Shown in pieces: positions 47,974 to 59,022 of a stretch of DNA of 64,000 nucleotides (positions are counted from its first letter, which is position 1; each line of letters starts with the position of its first letter). Position numbers and translations under genes: made by a program. Source of the DNA: Synaphobranchus kaupii (taxonomy: Eukaryota > Chordata > Actinopteri > Anguilliformes > Synaphobranchidae); assembly GCA_029718625.1 (NCBI GenBank), contig CM056395.1, positions 22,054,244 to 22,118,243 of the forward strand, in the 5' to 3' direction. The notes under the pieces were generated by a model that was not told the origin of the DNA, did not search any database, and saw only the letters and a list, made by a program, of their open reading frames with translations.

Positions 47974-48425
47974 CAGTTGAAATCAAAAGTTTACATACAC
48001 CTTAGCCAAATGCATTTAAACTCAGATGTTCACAATTCCTGACATTTCATCCTAGTAAACATTCCCTGTCTTAGGTCAGTTAGGATCACAACTTTATTTT
48101 AAGAATGTGAAATGTCAGAATGATAGTAGAGAGAATGATTTATTTCAGATTTTATTTATTTAATTTCTGTTCTGCCCACAAATTTTTGATTGGATTGAGG
48201 TCAGGACATTGTGATGGCCACTCCAATACCTTGAGCTTGTTGTCCTTAAGCCATTTTGCCACAACTTTGAAAGTATGCTTTGGGTCATTGTCCATTTGGA
48301 AGAGTCATTTGCGACCAAGCTTTAACTTCCTGGCTGTTGTCTTGAGATGTTGCTTTAATATATCCACATAATTTCCCTTCCTCATGATGCCATCTATTTT
48401 ATTAAGTACAGCAGTCCAGTGCCTG
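47974..48425 (-). mobile_element. Truncated Sleeping-Beauty-type Tc1 transposon
   Basis: The left end, TA then CAGTTGAAATCAAAAGTTTA and CATACACC, matches the outer repeat of salmonid-type Tc1 elements from which Sleeping Beauty was reconstructed (family knowledge). From 48170 the minus strand encodes broken transposase: GYIKATSQDNSQEVKAW near 48325-48375, then LPNGQ and the region opposite DNDPKHT. Stops replace several codons and the element ends near 48425 without a second terminal repeat, so about a quarter of a typical 1.6-kb element survives. Confidence 0.85.
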
Positions 48426-48837
48426 CATAATACAATTTATTGCACATGTTATAAGGTATTGCATATCAGTGCTGTATACATGCATATGTACTGCAAATGG
48501 ATATGGAGAAACCATGCACAAGTCAACAATAACGGAGAGGATTCATTAATTTATAAACAGTAGAGGATGTAAAGAAAAGATGGCATGATTTTAGAAAAAC
48601 TTTCCTGCAACATAATGTGGGAAAATGACACAGGTGGTGGTCCGACTCAATAAATAATATCCTATTAACACAGATAGAACAAAAGGTGGAAGGTATGCAA
48701 AATGAGAAAGGAGGAGTGGGAGTGGGAGGAATAGACACGGGTGAATTTGTGAAGGAAGAAGACCACAGAACGTCGGAAGGTAACTGTATTCACAATTCAT
48801 TATACTATACGCCCTACTGAATACATATAGGCACAAA
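48426..48837. other. Non-coding stretch between two transposons
   Basis: No recognisable feature. Minus-strand open frames here are proline/serine-rich artefacts without domains. Confidence 0.5.
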
Positions 48838-49342
48838 AATTGAAGACTAAAAGTACTGAAGTCACAAAATGTCTATTTTGAGAAAATCAAATCCGAAAAT
48901 ATCATTGATCCACAAAATCAGCCATTAAAAGTTTTGCTGTTTTTATGCATTACTTAGTACTCCTTGATGTTTGAAGTGCAGGCAGGTTTTCAGCATTTTG
49001 AAACCTCACCGATTGTGAGAGAGCGCCATTTTTGTTTTTGGACTTAGGTACTTTTTGCACCTGGCTTGGACTTAGATACTCCTGGCATGAAAACTAGGAA
49101 AGGACTTAGTCACTTTAAGTCAGAAAAACTGTTAATTTAGATAAAACTTTCCAACTGAGTAAATTTATTAACGTTAACATAGGTCAGTCATAAGCATAAC
49201 AAACAAACAAAAAAATCTTGAAGAACATGGGTACTTCAAAGCAACCAAATCACCCAGTCCAATACCTGACATCTTTATCCTGAAAAATGAAATAAGCCTA
49301 TCCTGGCAGAAGTCTGTGGAACAGAAAATCTTCTGAAACTTT

Positions 49343-49905
49343 CTAAAACTTGTTAATCTTCATCACCGTCCTCCTGCTCCGCAGTGTAACCTTGGCCACG
49401 CAGGTTGTTGTAAAAAGTAAGGGGAGGTTTACATGTTCCAGTAGTGCAAGAACGTCATTGTATTTTGCCGCTTTTATTGGCAGGAAATTTAAATAAGCTG
49501 CTGGGGACTTCACTGACTTTAGTGTCAACATCTTCTTGCCACGTTTCAGTGTGCTGAAAGAGTCAGCAGTCATGGAGATGCGACAAAGGGGTGCCTGTCC
49601 CCTCTCGAACTTGACGCCCCTGAATGCTGGAGTCGGAATGCCAACTTGTAGTCCTTGACTTGGACCGTTGTTGTTCCCTCTGTTGCCATGTCGTCGGTCC
49701 AAGGATGTTCCACATAAACAGTCTTGAATGGCTTCTTTTGGTCAGTGTTTTTGATAAGTGTTACCCATTCTGATGGCTCGACGACCTTGTCTTTTTTTCT
49801 CCTTTTCTTCTCAATCCTTCCAAAATCACGATCGCATGGCATGCGACTGTGACCTGGAAGTGGAAACTTGAGGTGAATGTCACGCAGTGCAGGGCTGCTG
49901 TTCAC
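49343..49905 (-). pseudogene. C-terminal block of the embedded gene
   Basis: First frame: ARTVNSSPALRDIHLKFPL followed by GHSRMPCDRDFGRIEK, EPSEWVTLI and DMATEGTTTVQVKDYKL; then, after a frameshift near 49640, VKFERGQAPLCRISM and LPIKAAKYNDVLALLEHVN to a TAG/TAA end. The GHS-xPCDRDFG signature and the LPI-x-KY-D terminal motif are those of DUF7869-type proteins as I recall them. The central region (the DC-GQN block) is missing between this and exon 2, so it is an internal deletion. Confidence 0.55.
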
Positions 49906-49910
49906 TGTGC

Positions 49911-50026
49911 GGGCCAGATAAGCCTTTCAGCCTCAGTCAGCTTTGTGTAGCATCTACAGCGGCATTCAACAATGCGCTGGACTCTGGCTGGAACGTCCTT
50001 GTTATTGTAAGTTTTGTGAGCTTGCC
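49911..50026 (-). pseudogene. Exon 2 of the embedded gene (cysteine-rich segment)
   Basis: Begins after the acceptor CTTTCTCAACAG. Joining exon 1 (phase 1, codon GGG) gives GQAHKTYNNKDVPARVQRI followed by VECRCRCYTKLTEAERL, with an in-frame TGA soon after. The C-x-C-x-C motif is where the family has its conserved cysteines. The splice sites on both sides and continuous phase argue that this was a genuine spliced gene. Confidence 0.5.
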
Positions 50027-50637
50027 CTGTTGAGAAAGGAAAAACACTTTTGGTTATGTTAGGTTAAAGTGATACTGCAGTCAAAAACCGACTTTTCCCG
50101 TTGAAAAACCGATGTTTTGGGTTAGATTATGATCATACACAACTGTTTATGTCCGAAAATCTCATGTTTAGTCAAAATAGTTTTATCTGAGTTTTTGTGT
50201 AGGCTTACCAATACGCTAGTTTCCGGGGATTCGTGACGTCACGAGATCCTTAACATAAAAATGGGTGGAGTTGAGGTGATCCTAGGGGTGGTCTCGGCTG
50301 GGCACGTGGTATAAAAGCAGAGACCAATGGGTTTTTTTTCCTCTTTGAGACTGAGACCCTTACTGCTAACTAGTTTGTTCAAGTTCAAATGTGAATTGCT
50401 TTGTATTACTGCTAACGTTAATATTACCCACTCACGAGTTCCAGTTCAAATTGAAGCGGTAAAAAAGGCCTTAGAAAAGCCTCTGCAGTATCTCTTTAAT
50501 AAGCATAGCATAAAAAAATGATTAAATTTATCTATTACATGGCTGTGAGGAAAACATTGTTATCACGATATATTGACATAGATCTAGTGCAGGAAAGGCA
50601 TATTTAATGAAATGAAGAAATAATATTATGGTCTTAC

Positions 50638-50750
50638 CTTGAACTTTAGCAACTTTAATCTTGTTATTTTTTCCAGTTGTAAGGCATTAATCTTCTCTTT
50701 CTGGCTCTTAGAGTAGATTCAACTTGACTAGGCTCTCGATCGCTGGCCAT
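50638..50750 (-). pseudogene. Exon 1 of the embedded gene (frameshifted)
   Basis: From the ATG at 50750: MASDREPSQ, then RARKRRLMPYNWKK and a stop. A one-base change in the run of six A restores reading into NNKIKVAKVQ up to the donor CAAG|GTAAGA at 50637. The NWK-K-basic segment before a splice matches the N-terminal part of a widespread animal family whose members carry a DUF7869-like C-terminal domain (recalled). An in-frame ATG further upstream (50849) is possible. The frameshift may be a real lesion or a homopolymer error. Confidence 0.5.
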
Positions 50751-51097
50751 TTTTGCTTGTGACCCAAAGTCGTATGGTAATTGGTCTTTTCTGACTAAGG
50801 CACTTTTAGCACTGAACTTAGGTACTTCTTGTGTACCAGAATACGACAACCTGTTGTTTTCACAGTGGAGAAAAGAGACTTAGGCACCTTTTTTGTTAAC
50901 AATATTTATAGGGTGGACTTAACTAAACAAATACAACATGTTTCAATGATCAACTTGAATTGTCTAAAAATGTGACTTCAGTACTTGTAGCACCCAGGTC
51001 TTCAATTGTTTAAATTCAGAACATTCAGAATGGTTTTATACTAACTGCTAGGTGACAACTTCAATAGAATTCTTGCATACTTTCAATAAAACAAATA

Positions 51098-52628
51098 CAC
51101 TACTCACAAAAAGTTAGGGATATTCGGCTTTCGGGTGAAATTTCAGGATGAACCTAAAATGCACTATAACCTTTACAGGTGAAATTAATTTGACCTTCTC
51201 TAAACTTTTGAATGCACATGTCCAACTATTCAATGTTTCAGTACTTTTTGCACAACTTGCTGTTCTCTAACAAGGAGCTGAACGGCAAAATTCACAACAG
51301 GTGTTTGATCCATGAATCGACCAATAAATTTCCTGGTTCAATTAGAATTGGTATTTAAACAGTCCTCTTCATCATGCTGTTCACATTTTGACATCATGAG
51401 ACCAAGACGACACCTAACAATTGATCAACAGTACCTCGCCATTGTGAGGCTTCAAACAGGATGTTTTCAGAGGGAAGTGGCCACTGAGCTTAGAGTGTCA
51501 CAGAGTGTCATCAGCAGGTTGCAACAGAGATACAGAGAGACTGGAAGAGTCACAGAAAGGCATAGAAGTGGACGTCCTTTGGCCACATCCCACACTGATG
51601 ACCGCTTCATTGTGAACAGTGCCCTGCGGAACCGGATGATGAATGCCACTCAACTCCAGGCACATTTAAGGGAGGTGAGAGGCACCCAAGTGTCACGTCA
51701 GACCATTCGAAACCGTTTACATCAGCGTGGTCTGCGTGCTAGACGACCTGCAAGGGTACCTGACCACACCACCAGGCACAGGCGTCATCGTCTTGCATGG
51801 GCCAGGGAGCATTTACGCTGGACGAGGGACCAGTGGGCCTCAGTGCTGTTCTCTGATGAAAGTCGATTCACGTTGAGCAGAAATGATGGCCGCCAACGAT
51901 GTTGGAGACGTCAAGGAGAGCGCTATGCATCAGCCACTGTTGTCACCAGACGACCCTTTGGTGGTGGCGGTGTTACAGTGTGGGCAGGTGTGTCTAGTCA
52001 ATACAGAACTGCCCTACACTTTGTGAATGGTACAGTGACAAGCCCATACTACCTGAATAACATCATTAATCCAGTCATTGTGCCCCTGCATGAACAACAC
52101 AGGCCTAATTTCATCTTCATGGACGACAATGCTCCAGCTCATCGAGGTCGCATCATTAGGGAAAGGCTGCTGGAGACTGGGGTACCTCAAATGGAGTGGC
52201 CTGCACTTTCTCCAGACCTGAATCCCATAGAAAACCTATGGGATCAGCTGACTCACCGTGTAGAGGCTCGTAACTCTGTACCCCAGAACCTCAATGACCT
52301 GAGGGCCGCCCTTCAAGAAGAGTGGGATGCCATGCCTCAGCAGACAATAAGTCGACTTGTGAACAGCATGAGACGTCGTTGTCAAGCTGTAATTGATGCT
52401 CAAGGGCACATGACAAGTTATTGAGACATTGACATTTTTGTTGTGGTATACCCACCACTGTTGTTGGCTTTTGTTTCAATAAATTGTTTGAGATGAGGAA
52501 ATCACCATTGCATGCTTCTACTTAAATGCCCTACTTTCATGATACGTATAATATCACTGTAGCGTGAACTTACATTTTCCATAAATTTCACCCGAAAGCC
52601 AAATATCCCTAACTTTTTGTGAGTAGTG
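51098..52628 (+). mobile_element. Intact Tc1 transposon, DD34E
   Basis: 1,531 bp flanked by TA (51096-51097 and 52629-52630). The 46-bp terminal inverted repeats (51098-51143 and 52583-52628) start CACTACTCACAAAAAGTTAG and differ at one position (C/T at base 28). They enclose one uninterrupted transposase frame. Very similar ends are known from fish Tc1 elements (family knowledge). Near-perfect repeats plus an intact frame suggest a recent, possibly active, copy. Confidence 0.95.
51396..52424 (+). CDS. Tc1 transposase
   Basis: Cuts and pastes the surrounding element by a DDE mechanism. Start taken at 51396 (MRPRRHLT), giving 342 residues, the usual Tc1 length; an upstream in-frame ATG at 51312 would add 28 residues atypical of the family. 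The N-terminal paired-like helix-turn-helix DNA-binding region covers residues about 1-110 with a basic GRP linker (HRSGRP). The catalytic acids are the D of FSDESRF, the D of MDDNAPAH and the E of NPIENLW, with exactly 34 residues between the last two. The C-terminus ends before an AATAAA at 52478. No stop or frameshift is present. Confidence 0.96.
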   Translation: MRPRRHLTIDQQYLAIVRLQTGCFQREVATELRVSQSVISRLQQRYRETGRVTERHRSGRPLATSHTDDRFIVNSALRNRMMNATQLQAHLREVRGTQVSRQTIRNRLHQRGLRARRPARVPDHTTRHRRHRLAWAREHLRWTRDQWASVLFSDESRFTLSRNDGRQRCWRRQGERYASATVVTRRPFGGGGVTVWAGVSSQYRTALHFVNGTVTSPYYLNNIINPVIVPLHEQHRPNFIFMDDNAPAHRGRIIRERLLETGVPQMEWPALSPDLNPIENLWDQLTHRVEARNSVPQNLNDLRAALQEEWDAMPQQTISRLVNSMRRRCQAVIDAQGHMTSY

Positions 52629-52630
52629 TA

Positions 52631-53561
52631 TAATGTTACATTAGCCTATATTCGAAAGTGAGAATTGATTAGTAGAAACATGTGTGAAACATGTTTTGAA
52701 TCCTGTCTCATTTTGAGTGCTATGCATTCATCCTACATCCTAACACCCTTCTCATGCATCCTGTGTGTGAGCTATAGGCTATATCAGGCAAAGTTTGGCG
52801 TCAGTGTAATATGGCTACATAGTGACCGAAAGGCAGAGCTTTTTTTAAGCAGATTTCCGAATTTCACCCTGAGCGTTCTTTTACGCATTCTTTTACTCAG
52901 AGTCTTATACATGTGGCCCCTGGTATACATATGCATGAACACATTTACTGTAACCATGCATCAAAAGGAGAGTTGCATAGTGACGTTTTTTTTACCCATT
53001 GCGACCGTTTAGTAAATCCGATGTAGATGTTAAGCAACTGCTTTTGCGTCGGAAAAGCAGTCGCAATCTTTTAGTAAATCCGGCCCTAAATATCTTGTCT
53101 TTGTACTGCTTTCAATTCAATACAGGTCAAAAAGGTACTTAACTTAAAGTACTTTGTGACTGAGCTATAAATCATTGCTAGGAATGACACCTGACTGATT
53201 ATTACATACAGAGATTTTGCACAGTATTTGAATAGGAATGATTCCATCCAACAGACTTTTATCACAACGAATGGGCTATTCCTATATCCAGTATGAAAAT
53301 TATATTTTTGGGGACTCTAAATTAAAGTTCACTTGTCAGAATTAGTTTATGGTCACTGTGACTGTCCATTTCCAGGACGCCCGCACCGCCCTGTAAATCC
53401 TGCCTGGCGGCTGCACCCATGCAAGGCCGAGTTTAGTTAGTCCCGGGGGACCCTTCTTGGAAAATGATGTTGCTGCTAGAAGTGATTTTGTTGGGTCAGT
53501 GAGAGGCAGATTTCCCTCTGGGGCGAGCAGATAAACTAATGGCCCAGTGCAATTACGGAGA
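52631..53561. other. Non-coding stretch with TTTAGTAAATCCG direct repeats
   Basis: TTTAGTAAATCCG occurs at about 53009 and 53071, each preceded by GCGAC or GTCGCAAT, the pattern of a small fish repeat. No gene recognised. Confidence 0.5.
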
Positions 53562-53826
53562 CACCATTCTGTATAGGATATGCTACACCATTCTGTATAG
53601 GAGATGCTACACCATTCTGTATAGGATATGCTACACCATTCTGTATAGGAGATGCTACACCATTCTGTATAGGATATGCTACACCATTCTGTATAGGAGA
53701 TTCTACAGCATTCTGTATAGGATATGCTACACCATTTTGTATAGGAGATGCTACAGCATTCAGTTTAGGAGATTCTACACCATTCTGTATAGGAGATGCT
53801 ACAGCATTCAGTTTAGGATTTGGCTA
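53562..53826. repeat. 24-bp minisatellite, 11 copies, partly dimeric
   Basis: Unit CACCATTCTGTATAGGAGAT + GCTA. Units start every 24 bases from 53562 to 53802. Alternation of ATATGCTA and AGATGCTA ends makes a 48-bp higher-order pattern in the first half; the second half has CAGCATTCAGTTTAGG variants. The plus frame stays open as an ILYRRCYT-type repeat, an artefact of the period. Confidence 0.95.
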
Positions 53827-54600
53827 CATGGTTAAACCGTGGTCCTGACTCACTGTGGGAATTGACGATCCCTTGGCATAATCTCGTTGAAGGTCCCTCT
53901 GGCCAAATTCCTGAGGTTGTCCTCGTAAACCTTCTGTCTAATTGTGCCCCTCTGCAGCTGGCTTAATTATTCATCCATCTCAGCCTCTGCTGTGGTGTGA
54001 GAGTGGGCGGATGTGTTATACTCTGGTTGTTTTTGTCATGATTTTCAACAATTTCAACTCAACCCTGTACACCTGTCATTTATGAGAATGTTGCAGAGGC
54101 TTGCATTGGTGAACTTTATGTGTGTACGGGCAGACTTCGTGGACTTTGTAAAATGCACCGCCTGCGACAGACAGAGAGACAGAGCAGCAAACCGTTGCTC
54201 ATACAGTGGTGAGAATCTGTGCAGGAATCTGTGTTATGCAGGAAGTAATTATCAGTAGAACACAGGATAGAGCATCTCCAAAAATGTAAGCCTTCAAGAA
54301 CATTAGCTGCCATTTACACATATGGTAATTTATTACAACAGAACTTGATTAAATCTCATTTCATAATGCTGTCTCTCATTTTCAACCTCGCTAATTAGAA
54401 TGTGTTTCATTGTATCAAGCTTTTATCTTTCTGTTTGTTTGTGCGCTGTTATAGGCTATCTGTTATAGGAGAGGGAACCAATAGAACATTTCCCAGGGTG
54501 CCCCTGCTGCTCTTTTTAATAATATTACCAAATTTTCCAGTCGGGCTAATTTTGTTTATGGTCGTCACCGTGGAGACGCATTCATAACATATGCTTGGGA
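53827..54600. other. Non-coding stretch, no gene recognised
   Basis: Unique sequence; an 81-codon frame at 54013 has no recognisable domain. Confidence 0.45.
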
Positions 54601-55125
54601 ATGTCCGTTAGATTTGCGGCAAGAAAGTTGCCATCGATCTTCACCGTTTGAGCGTGAAGATATCAAGACTGATCCAGGACTGCAGGCCATCCTCAAAAGG
54701 CCACCAGGGAAAAGAAGGAGAAGAGGATGCAGGGGAGGAGTGAGGCAACGCCTGAAGAGGCTGAGCGGGTTGGGTTCGGTGCTCCATTCCGACTGTAGAC
54801 TGTACGTGTATGGAAAAAAAGTCTACAGCTGTTAGACTGCTTAATGACACTGGACATCTCAGGGCAGCAAAGGCAGATGAGGAGCTGTTGCTGCTCTGGA
54901 TGCTCAATTTTTCATCATAATGCGTGGCTGTATTCCACTCGACTCTTACCTTCACTTTAATTCACTTAATTAATTCAATTAATTCAATGATTTTATTGAA
55001 TGTCTTTATTTAACATATTTGTTTGCATGTTATGGGTCTGCCCCACTGTCTATGTCTTTATTATTGCTGGTAACTACAACTGAAGTTCCCTCACCGGAAA
55101 ATAAAAGTTATTCTATTCTATTGTG
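54601..55125 (+). pseudogene. Internally deleted LINE remnant
   Basis: At 54690-54780 the plus strand encodes GKRRRRGCRGGVRQRLKRL, like the basic RRGxRGGVRxRLRR stretch that precedes the endonuclease in many fish LINE ORFs. At 55080-55120 comes the 3' end TTCCCTCACCGGAAAATAAA followed by GTTATTCTATTCTATT, a typical LINE tail repeat. Everything between is lost. The clade is uncertain. Confidence 0.5.
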
Positions 55126-57989
55126 CAGAACATTATTTAGTTTAAGTGGGCATAATATTAGCATGGATATGTTTTTGTCAGAGGGATTTTTACTTAGTTT
55201 ACACATCTCCCAGCAATGGAAAACAAGGGCCACCCATGTTCTTAATTAATTATAATTGAAAATGTTTTGTTTCTTTATATTAAATGGCCATTCACATTAA
55301 AGCAACATAATATGTGTGCACGGACCACACGGAATAGTCCCATCTTGAACAGTAACTTCAGCACAGCAATAAAGAAAAATAGATTAAAAATAAATAAATA
55401 AAAGACTCAACCCTCCTCAGTGATGGCCCCAGCACAGGAAGTGGCACACATGCATTATTTGCAGGGATGACCTTTATTTGGTCACAAAACACAATGTACG
55501 GTATAGCCCATGGTCATGCGCTTTTGTATGAAAATTGATTTCAATTTAATATCAAATAGACACAGAGTGCTGTGGAAAACCTTTTATTCGCCTCGGGGTG
55601 CAAATTAATATTTCATCTCTTTGTGAAAGAGGGTTTGCTTGCTGCTGACGGGCAGCTGGCAGGGAGGTTTGAAAGATCTCATCACATGGAAAGTGCCCTG
55701 CCAGGCTAGTGCAAAAGGCTCTCTGGTCTGCAGTGGAGCGGAACGACAGAAAATGATCTATATTATTTATTGCGCAGTAAGTGGTGTAAGGACCTGTTAA
55801 ACCTGACCTTTCCTTCTCCTTTTTTTTTTACCTGCGAGCTTATTTATTTATCAGCATCATTGTTGTATTATTATTTATTTCCTTAAAATAAAAAAAAGGT
55901 CCTTGCGGTCGACTGATATCTCATTTTAACACCACCACGAAGGGTGAACAATGGTTTCCGAGCGGCTGGTGTGTGCTCCTCTTAAAGAAGCTTCGAGAGA
56001 CAACAAGGGCCAAGTATACTAAACGATTGGGCCTACAACACAAGTATAATAAAGTGTCGGCCTATGCAATCTGCCTGAACGGTGCTTCCACTTGACACCA
56101 ATTAATTGTACAATATTTAATGGCGAACAGGACTAATGCTGGCTCACATGTATGTGTTGCGTTACAATTTGAGTAATTAACGTGAAGAGTGACCTGCTAT
56201 TACAGATCGTGGCTTTTGTGTAATGGTAATATGTTTTTTAATTGTTGTCAAGTCATCCAGGTGTTAATTCTTAATGCAAAGGTCAATGCGCTAATACTAA
56301 TGAGTGCAACTGTGTTGCATCTTTAACTCATCAAGGTGTTTTCCTCTAATGGTCTAATGTAGATTTCTTTCTCTTGTTTTCACACAGTTTTTAATCACTC
56401 TAAAGTCGTCATGTTTTTATTATGTTCATTGCAGAACAAGCTTGAATATTTTCACATTTTGTCCAATTAAATACGTGTGAAACAGACAATGTGACACTAA
56501 ACAGATCACAGCAAACGGGCATCAAAACACTGAACATGTTTTCGCTTGCTATTCTGAAGGCTAGCAAAACATTGTGCTTTATTATGAACGAAACCAGAAG
56601 GAGGAAGCAGGTGAATGAGGAGGAATGTGTCGAATTGCACGGATCATATGTTTGTGATGTTTGAACGTAATGCATTTTTTACAAGGTTGTGAAGGTATAC
56701 AATCTACTTATAGGAAAGGAGGAAGAAGGATAAAAATAGTCACCCATTTCTGCTGCTATATCTATGGCTTGTGAAATTATTGGGTCAGAAAACAACATCA
56801 TTGCCATTGATCTAATTCAGTGTCAGTGCAGCATGCAAACACACATGTTGAAAGAGACGGTGGATATAAATAATTTAACAGCCAAAATAGATTAGCATGT
56901 CCAATATTTCATCATTAAGGGTTGTTTCTGAATGCTAAGTGGCCGTATGCAATACTACTGTAATAATTGTTACAACGGTTATTGTATAAAAGTAGCCAAC
57001 CTTCTTAGTTTAGCAGGTCGCAGATCATCACGTTAAGACTACTTTGTAGTCTGTTCGCTGGCATACATCAAGGGGGATGAGGATGGTATTAAGAGATAAA
57101 GAGGTTGTTCTGTAATCATCCCCAGTCTACCTACCTACTTCTGTGCATTTTGTGGAAAAATCCCCGTAATATGCACGGAACAGCCGACAAAAAGAGGATC
57201 AGCTCTGTACAACCTCCAAAGTCATCAGACTCGCTAAGGGATAGGATGTGGGCGAAGCGTGTGTCCGCTTGGCATGGATCAGACATTCCGGAAGACTTTG
57301 AGGGTTTCTGGATGCCACGTCCATATCAAGGATCAAAATGCTGGGGGTAAGTGTAAAATATGCAGAAGTTAATGGCAAACAACCTGAACGCCTGAACGTC
57401 AAGAGCTTAAAAAATACCAAGCAATTTTCATGGATGGAAAATTGGAAATACTAAAAATAAAATAAAAACTGCATTAACTCTCTGTGCAAAAAAATATTAC
57501 TGCAGCCTTGCAATAGCCGCATTTACACATTTCCTGCTTGCGTCTTCGAAACAGCGCCAAAGGTCTTGTCTCCAAAGAGTTTCCTCTAGGTTTCCTCTCC
57601 ACCAAAATCCTGTCCTCATTCCGTCACTGGAAGTGATGACCAACAATTTTCTTCTTGATAAACACACAGCACACACAAACACATCTGGATGCACATTGCA
57701 GTTTCTGCAAGGAGAAAGTGGGTTTTGGCAGTCAAAAGGTACACGTGTGCCTGGTAAATGTGTATAAAAACGTCAGATGAGATGGAGCTATTCAGCCCTG
57801 CTGATGCCAAAACATTGGGTAGGCTACAGCAACCCATACATGACCAAAGAGAGAAAAATGCATGAATTAAACCACATTTTGTTCTTGACATTTTTATGTA
57901 CAATCAAACTATAATCAGCCACTTACAGTACGTGGTTATTTTCAGTACAACACACCACGCATGTCTTGCATATAACAGCAGGAGAATAG
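55126..57989. other. Non-coding stretch; candidate conserved blocks
   Basis: No gene recognised. 55540-55800 and 56090-56340 are non-repetitive with many ATTA/TAAT motifs and may be conserved non-coding elements. The open frame 57105-57350, ending at GGGTAAGTG, could mimic an exon with a donor site, but no domain is recognised. Confidence 0.4.
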
Positions 57990-58147
57990 ACATCGGGCCT
58001 GTATCACAAAGCAGGGTTACTGAGTTAGCTGGATAAAATTCGGAACAGCTCTTTTTACTTCAGTCCATGTTCCAGATTTGGGAGAGTTCTGTGGTTTACT
58101 CAGTGCAGTTATCCAGCTAACTGAGTAACCCTGCACTAGACTTTGGC
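57990..58147. mobile_element. MITE copy 1 (GGGCCTGTATCACAAAGCAG)
   Basis: The left arm GGGCCTGTATCACAAAGCAG continues GTTACTGAGTTAGCTGG; the right arm, inverted, reads GGGTTACTCAGTTAGCTGGA. The outer right end is degraded. The internal TTTACTTCAGTCCATGTTCC is shared with the copy at 61132-61275. Confidence 0.8.
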
Positions 58148-59022
58148 CAATGTTTTTTTTTTTGAGCATCAATAACGTTATGCCATAACTTTGAAAAGGT
58201 TCTAAATTTATCTGTATACTTTTTACTTTTCCCTAGATTTTTGTAAACTTTTTATTTAAACATTATTAAATATTTTATTAACATATATTTCCCTGGGAAT
58301 GCAGTGATGCCCCCGGAAATTGTCAGAAAAAAAAAAAAATCATGTTTTTAAAACTACTTTTTATTCATCTTTTTTTTTAAAGAAAAGCATGAATAAAAAG
58401 CATTGTGCTTGTGTTTTATATTTGCAAAGCAGAATCACACAGCATAATGATTAATAGGATATCCAAAGGCATATGTCTCTATTGGACATAATTTAATTTA
58501 ATTTCCATGGTAATCAGACAATTTCTCTGTGTATTCCACAGCTAACTGTTTCCGATCCTCAGAACATCCCCAGTGTGTTAGGGAAGTTAGGCAAAACTCT
58601 CCTAGCATATAATGGTTTCCATTTGCCTGGATGTCCTCTTGATCCTTCTCTTAAAGTCACAAATAACATTGTAGGAACAGTCTGTTATAAAAATTGGATT
58701 GTGGTCATTCATCATTCGTACTAACTTTATGAGTGTTAGTGAAGATGGTGAACAATTTGTAATTGCAATGCTTAGATGCATCTATCAGTAGTATTATGTG
58801 TTATTTTATTTTTTAGAACTAAAAAATGTATTGTGATGTTGCCAATTAGTTTTTGTGAGACATGCCTGGTACATTTTACTGTGACTTTGACAAAACTTGG
58901 TTTTGTTTGGTAAAATTGGTCCTGGCCAAGTGCATAGGGGCAACTTCCACCCTGAGTGACGTAATACCATCATTGGTCATGATGTCAGAGCGCCCATCAT
59001 CATGCCCGTAGTCCTTGCTTAT
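58148..59022. other. Non-coding stretch, no gene recognised
   Basis: AT-rich with poly-A/T runs; nothing recognised. Confidence 0.5.

Larger units (their letters stand above)
48838..51007 (-). mobile_element. Unclassified inverted-repeat element carrying a DUF7869-like gene remnant
   Basis: Both ends carry AATTGAAGAC (48838-48847; inverted at 50998-51007) followed inward by AAGTACTGAAGTCACA (48851-48866; inverted at 50971-50986), with spacers of 3 and 11 bases. Subterminal GACTTAG-type motifs (GGACTTAGGTAC, GGACTTAGATAC, GGACTTAGTCAC at 49040-49130; AACTTAGGTAC, AGACTTAGGCAC, GGACTTAAC at 50800-50935) cluster at both ends. Inside, on the minus strand, are two spliced exons and a C-terminal block of one protein family. 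I find no target duplication and cannot name the superfamily. Confidence 0.6.

Noticed and set aside
53562..53826. Repeat-protein gene (ILYRRCYT repeats)
   Set aside because: The period of 24 is a multiple of three, so the frame is open by construction; no start context or flanking exons support it.
57105..57350. Possible exon ending at GGGTAAGTG
   Set aside because: The frame has a plausible donor but no recognised protein similarity, no acceptor with a clear tract, and no partner exon nearby.
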